DNA from: Actinacidiphila oryziradicis
GTDB taxonomy: Bacteria; Actinomycetota; Actinomycetes; Streptomycetales; Streptomycetaceae
DNA length: 64,000 nt
Assembly (NCBI RefSeq): GCF_005047355.1
Contig: NZ_SUMC01000017.1
Coordinates: 93,953-157,952 of the forward strand
Reading direction: 5' to 3'
Below, one piece after another: positions 61,374-64,000 of the stretch; positions within the stretch are counted from its first letter, which is position 1, and each line of letters begins with the position of its first letter. Both the position numbers and the translations under genes were made by a program. The notes below the pieces were generated by a model, which was not told the DNA's origin, did no database searches, and saw only the letters and a program-made list of their open reading frames with translations.

Positions 61374-62255
61374 TCAAGCGGGTGGCGCGAATCCTGTGCC
61401 CCGTGCAGATGGCCGCTCGGCAGGGAGTACCGGCTCCACGGCAGGTCCAGCTCCAGCTCCAGCCGCAGGCGGGGCCACCGCCGCAAAAGGCACGACGGAC
61501 TGCGGTGCCCCGAAAGCCCGCTGCGCGTCCCGCGCCTGCCGTTCGGCCACGATCGCCGCCAAAAACGCCGCCGGCGGCGTCCCCGGCGGCACCGTCACCG
61601 CCGCGCGAGCGGCAACATCAGCCGCCAGCCGTTCGCCCATCGCCCAGCCGACCTGCGGATCCAGTTGCTGTATACGGGTCAGATACTGTCGCACCGCGAG
61701 CCACAGCCCCTCCGGCACCCCCGACAGATCGGCCCCGGCCAACGGCCCGGCCAGCCACGGCGGTGGCGTCGGCAACACGTCCCACGCGCGCTGTACCGGA
61801 ACCCGCTCCCGTACGACCAGGGTCCCCGCGAAAACATCACCCAGCCGCCGCCCCCGCGCGGATACCAGCGACGCGATGCACGCGATCACGCCAAACGACA
61901 TCTGGATCTCGAACACCCCGACCACACCCCGCACGAGGGCATGCCGGAAGCGGATCGGACCGCCGTCGTCCCGTACCACCCGCAGCCCACACGCCAGTTT
62001 TCCCAGCGAACGACCACGCGTCAGTGTCTCCACCGCGATCGGCACCCCGATGAGGATGAGTAGCAACGAGGCCACGGACACCGCCGCAGCTGCGGCGGTG
62101 TCCAGGGAAGACGTTGCCGCGACCAGTCCGATCATGATGACGATGTAGCCACCCATGTACACGATCAGGTCCAGCGCCACGGACAGCGCCCGGCTCGGCA
62201 GCTTCGCGGGCTGCAGCCCGAGAGCCACTGCCTCGCCCGTCACCAGTTCGCTCAC
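61374..62255 (-). CDS. RDD family membrane protein
   Basis: This 293-residue protein has the RDD pattern: PSRALSVALDLIVYMGGYIV in helix 1 (the Arg-Asp region), a second helix, then TRGRSLGKLACGLRVVRDDG and GRRLGDVFAGTLVV. Three or four helices occupy the N-terminal 150 residues. The C-terminal ~130 are cytoplasmic and Ala/Pro-rich. The function of RDD proteins is mostly unknown; some are ion antiporters. GGAGGGG supports GTG 62255. It is divergent from the SpoIIM-type gene, a pairing common in actinobacteria. Confidence 0.9.
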   Translation of the reverse strand: MSELVTGEAVALGLQPAKLPSRALSVALDLIVYMGGYIVIMIGLVAATSSLDTAAAAAVSVASLLLILIGVPIAVETLTRGRSLGKLACGLRVVRDDGGPIRFRHALVRGVVGVFEIQMSFGVIACIASLVSARGRRLGDVFAGTLVVRERVPVQRAWDVLPTPPPWLAGPLAGADLSGVPEGLWLAVRQYLTRIQQLDPQVGWAMGERLAADVAARAAVTVPPGTPPAAFLAAIVAERQARDAQRAFGAPQSVVPFAAVAPPAAGAGAGPAVEPVLPAERPSARGTGFAPPA

Positions 62256-62355
62256 CCGAGCACCCCTCCTCGATATCACTCCCCGAACCCCTGCACGAAC
62301 AGTCTGCCCCTTCTGCCAAGCTGGGACCTCACGACTTCCGCAGGAGCACCGGCAC

Positions 62356-63363
62356 ATGGACCTCGACGTATTCGTCGCCGCCCACCGCCACGAGTGGGAC
62401 CGGCTGGACACCCTGCTGCGCCGCGGGCGCCGCCTCACCGGAGAAGAGGCGGACGAACTCGTAGTCCTCTACCAGCGCACCGCGACTCACCTGTCACTGG
62501 TGCAGTCCAGCGCTCCCGACCCCACCCTCGTGGGCCGCCTAACCACCCTCGTCGCCCGTGCCCGCAGCGCAGTCACCGCAGCCCGTACCGCGAGCTGGCG
62601 CGACATCGTCCACTTCTTTGGCAGCGCCTTCCCCGCCGCCGTCTACCGCACGCGCCACTGGTGGGTGCCGACGGCACTGCTCTCGACCGCCCTCGCCGCC
62701 CTGAGTGGCTGGTGGATCGCCGCCCACCCCGAAGTCCAGGCCACGCTCGGCGCGCCGGAGTACCTGCGCCAGATGACCCGCCCCGGTGGCGATTATGAGA
62801 CGTACTACTCCAGCCACCCCGCTGCCTCCTTCTCCGCCCAGGTCTGGACGAACAACACCATGGCTGCCGCCATGTGCATCGTCCTTGGCGTTCTCCTTGG
62901 TGTCCCCGTCCTCTTTGTGCTGTGGCAGAACATCCTGAACCTCGGCATCGGCATCGGCCTCATGGGCTCCGCCGGGCGCCTCGACGTCTTCCTCGGCCTG
63001 GTGCTCCCGCACGGGCTGCTTGAACTCACCGCTGTCTTCGTTGCCGCCGGCACAGGCCTCCGCCTCGGTTGGACCGTGATCGACCCGGGCCCCCGTCCCC
63101 GCCGCGCCGCACTCGCCGAGGAGGGCCGCGCCGCCATCGGCATGGCTGTGGGCCTCGCGGCCGTGCTCTTCGTATCCGGTGCCATAGAAGGCTTCGTCAC
63201 TCCCTCAGGCCTGCCGACCTGGGTGCGCATCTCCATCGGGGTTCTCGCTGAGTTGCTCTTTCTGGCGTATGTCTACGTCGTCGGCCGACGGGCGGCCCAG
63301 GCCGGCGAGACCGGTGACCTGGGGACCGCTGACCGGAGCGAGGCTCTGCCCACGGCTGCATGA
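62356..63363 (+). CDS. Stage II sporulation protein M (SpoIIM/DUF95) family
   Basis: This 335-residue membrane protein opens DLDVFVAAHRHEWDRLDTLL and has about six helices, with the family segment WTNNTMAAAMCIVLGVLLGV and LVLPHGLLELTAVFVAAGTGL. In Bacillus SpoIIM acts with SpoIID/P in peptidoglycan hydrolysis during engulfment; the role in actinomycetes is unknown, but a wall-related function fits the window. AGGAGC lies upstream of ATG 62356. It is divergent from RDD and is followed by the rRNA promoters. Confidence 0.88.
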   Translation: MDLDVFVAAHRHEWDRLDTLLRRGRRLTGEEADELVVLYQRTATHLSLVQSSAPDPTLVGRLTTLVARARSAVTAARTASWRDIVHFFGSAFPAAVYRTRHWWVPTALLSTALAALSGWWIAAHPEVQATLGAPEYLRQMTRPGGDYETYYSSHPAASFSAQVWTNNTMAAAMCIVLGVLLGVPVLFVLWQNILNLGIGIGLMGSAGRLDVFLGLVLPHGLLELTAVFVAAGTGLRLGWTVIDPGPRPRRAALAEEGRAAIGMAVGLAAVLFVSGAIEGFVTPSGLPTWVRISIGVLAELLFLAYVYVVGRRAAQAGETGDLGTADRSEALPTAA

Positions 63364-63424
63364 TGTGCTCGGTGTGCATCCAGGGGCTGTGACCTGCTAG
63401 TCTCCTGTTCGCCCCAAGGACCTG

Positions 63425-63453
63425 TTGACACAGGCTGACTGGGGAGGTAGATT
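63425..63453 (+). promoter_or_regulatory. rRNA operon promoter 1
   Basis: TTGACA (63425-63430) and TAGATT (63448-63453) are separated by 17 bases. This is a near-consensus vegetative promoter and the first of a tandem series. Confidence 0.8.
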
Positions 63454-63471
63454 TTAACGGTTGCCTCGAAG

Positions 63472-63500
63472 TAGACACAGTCGAGGCCAGCGGCTAGAAT
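63472..63500 (+). promoter_or_regulatory. rRNA operon promoter 2
   Basis: TAGACA (63472-63477) and TAGAAT (63495-63500) are separated by 17 bases, a good match to Streptomyces HrdB-type promoters. Confidence 0.75.
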
Positions 63501-63597
63501 CTAGTCCGCTTCAAAGAAGATCGAGCGCATAATCCAACCCCGAGAGAATTCTCTGGATGGAACCGCGCCTCGCGATTTCGGAGAGGCACCAACCCCC

Positions 63598-63626
63598 GAA
63601 TCGCATCGGATACGTTCTGATAGAGT
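63598..63626 (+). promoter_or_regulatory. rRNA operon promoter 3 (unusual -35)
   Basis: TAGAGT (63621-63626) lies 17 bases after GAATCG (63598-63603). The -10 fits other Streptomyces rRNA promoters; the -35 does not match TTGACA. Confidence 0.5.
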
Positions 63627-63685
63627 CGAGGAAGCGCGAAAGCCGGAAGGCAGAAACGCTCAAATGGTAGGAATCCCGCCAGCGG

Positions 63686-63714
63686 GAATCGGGCCTGAAA
63701 GGGTCTGGTAGGCT
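63686..63714 (+). promoter_or_regulatory. rRNA operon promoter 4 (unusual -35)
   Basis: TAGGCT (63709-63714) lies 17 bases after GAATCG (63686-63691), the same hexamer and spacing as promoter 3. Confidence 0.45.
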
Positions 63715-63969
63715 GGGAAACACGAAGGGAAAGCCCGGAGGGGCCGGTGAGACGGTCTCGAAGGAAGCTTCCGTTCCTTGAGAACTCAACAGCGTGCCAA
63801 AAGTCAATGCCAGACTATAAAATACCCCGGGCAGGCCGGTTTCCGGTTCTGCTTGAGGTTCCTTTGAAAAAGTCCTTCCGCTTGCGGGAGGCGATTACAC
63901 AGCGAGGATGTTGTGCGCCTCGGGCTTATTCCGCCCGGTGGTGCCGCTCTTGCGTGGTGCGATAAGCAT
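63715..63969 (+). ncRNA. rRNA precursor leader
   Basis: This transcribed leader contains the conserved Streptomyces phrases CCTTGAGAACTCAACAGCG (from 63777) and TGAGGTTCCTTTGAAAAAGT (63854 on), plus CGGGCTTATTCCGCC before the 16S gene. These are associated with antitermination and RNase III processing of pre-16S RNA. Apparent frames here are not genes. Confidence 0.8.
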
Positions 63970-64000
63970 TCATGGAGAGTTTGATCCTGGCTCAGGACGA
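63970..64000 (+). rRNA. rrs: 16S ribosomal RNA, first 31 bases
   Basis: GAGAGTTTGATCCTGGCTC at 63976-63994 is the universal 16S 5' motif, here preceded by TCATG and followed by AGGACGA. The gene runs off the right edge, so only the extreme 5' end is present. The mature end near 63970 is inferred by analogy with other Streptomyces. Confidence 0.95.

Noticed and set aside
63511..63965. Short frames between the SpoIIM-type gene and 16S rRNA
   Set aside because: The region is promoter and transcribed leader of the rRNA operon with conserved non-coding motifs.

Overview
The window is high-GC DNA from a Streptomyces-type actinomycete. The main evidence is GTG/TTG starts with overlapping GTGA or ATGA junctions, a whiB gene, a conservon, coenzyme F420 genes, an ATP-binding protein/Scr1-type regulator/DUF397 triplet, mycothiol-linked and LytR-CpsA-Psr (LCP) genes, and a typical Streptomyces rRNA leader at the right end. 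From memory, much of 9.4-63 kb follows the order of the Streptomyces coelicolor region from the SCO3058 dipeptidase to whiB and the adenosylhomocysteinase gene. I could not check this.

Layout. 1-3.8 kb: a translationally coupled cell-surface operon (end of a WxL-like protein, a DUF916-like membrane protein, an Ig-like membrane protein and a LAATG-anchored sortase substrate). 3.8-7.6 kb: accessory genes (a 5'-truncated remnant, a SUKH-type immunity protein, the ATPase/HTH/DUF397 triplet, a mycothiol-dependent isomerase-like enzyme). 7.7-15.3 kb: peptide transporter, two-component system, GtrA protein, purK-purE and a renal-type dipeptidase. 15.4-19.5 kb: a nucleotide-sugar dehydrogenase and two LCP genes. 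19.5-27.7 kb: an apparent accessory block with a frameshifted HTH regulator, a complete five-gene conservon ending in a CYP157-like P450 without ExxR, small stress-type genes, and a deletion scar joining two gene fragments. 27.7-42.2 kb: five more LCP genes, a glycosyltransferase, a TIGR03089 protein, a secreted amidase and a sugar-nucleotide pyrophosphorylase. 43-53.5 kb: F420 genes, a cysteine dioxygenase, whiB, a very large membrane glycosyltransferase with a DUF5719 partner, and a DUF3499 protein. 53.7-63.4 kb: the phosphomannomutase/Trm112/SIS/mannose-6-phosphate isomerase/cation efflux/adenosylhomocysteinase block, then RDD and SpoIIM-type membrane proteins. 63.4-64.0 kb: rRNA promoters and leader and the first 31 bases of 16S rRNA.

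How the genes may work together. ManA, ManB and the nucleotidyltransferase can take fructose-6-phosphate to an activated sugar such as GDP-mannose. The sugar-nucleotide dehydrogenase supplies a uronic acid precursor. The two glycosyltransferases and GtrA can assemble or flip glycans. The seven LCP proteins are expected to attach glycopolymers to peptidoglycan. Read this way, much of the window is a cell-wall glycopolymer supply and attachment neighbourhood close to the sporulation regulator whiB. This is inference from gene families and proximity.

The window also holds several short mobile or palindromic elements. One lies inside the 5' coding region of the DUF916 gene, one splits the two-component operon, and two related inverted-repeat elements lie at 25.9 and 37.3 kb.
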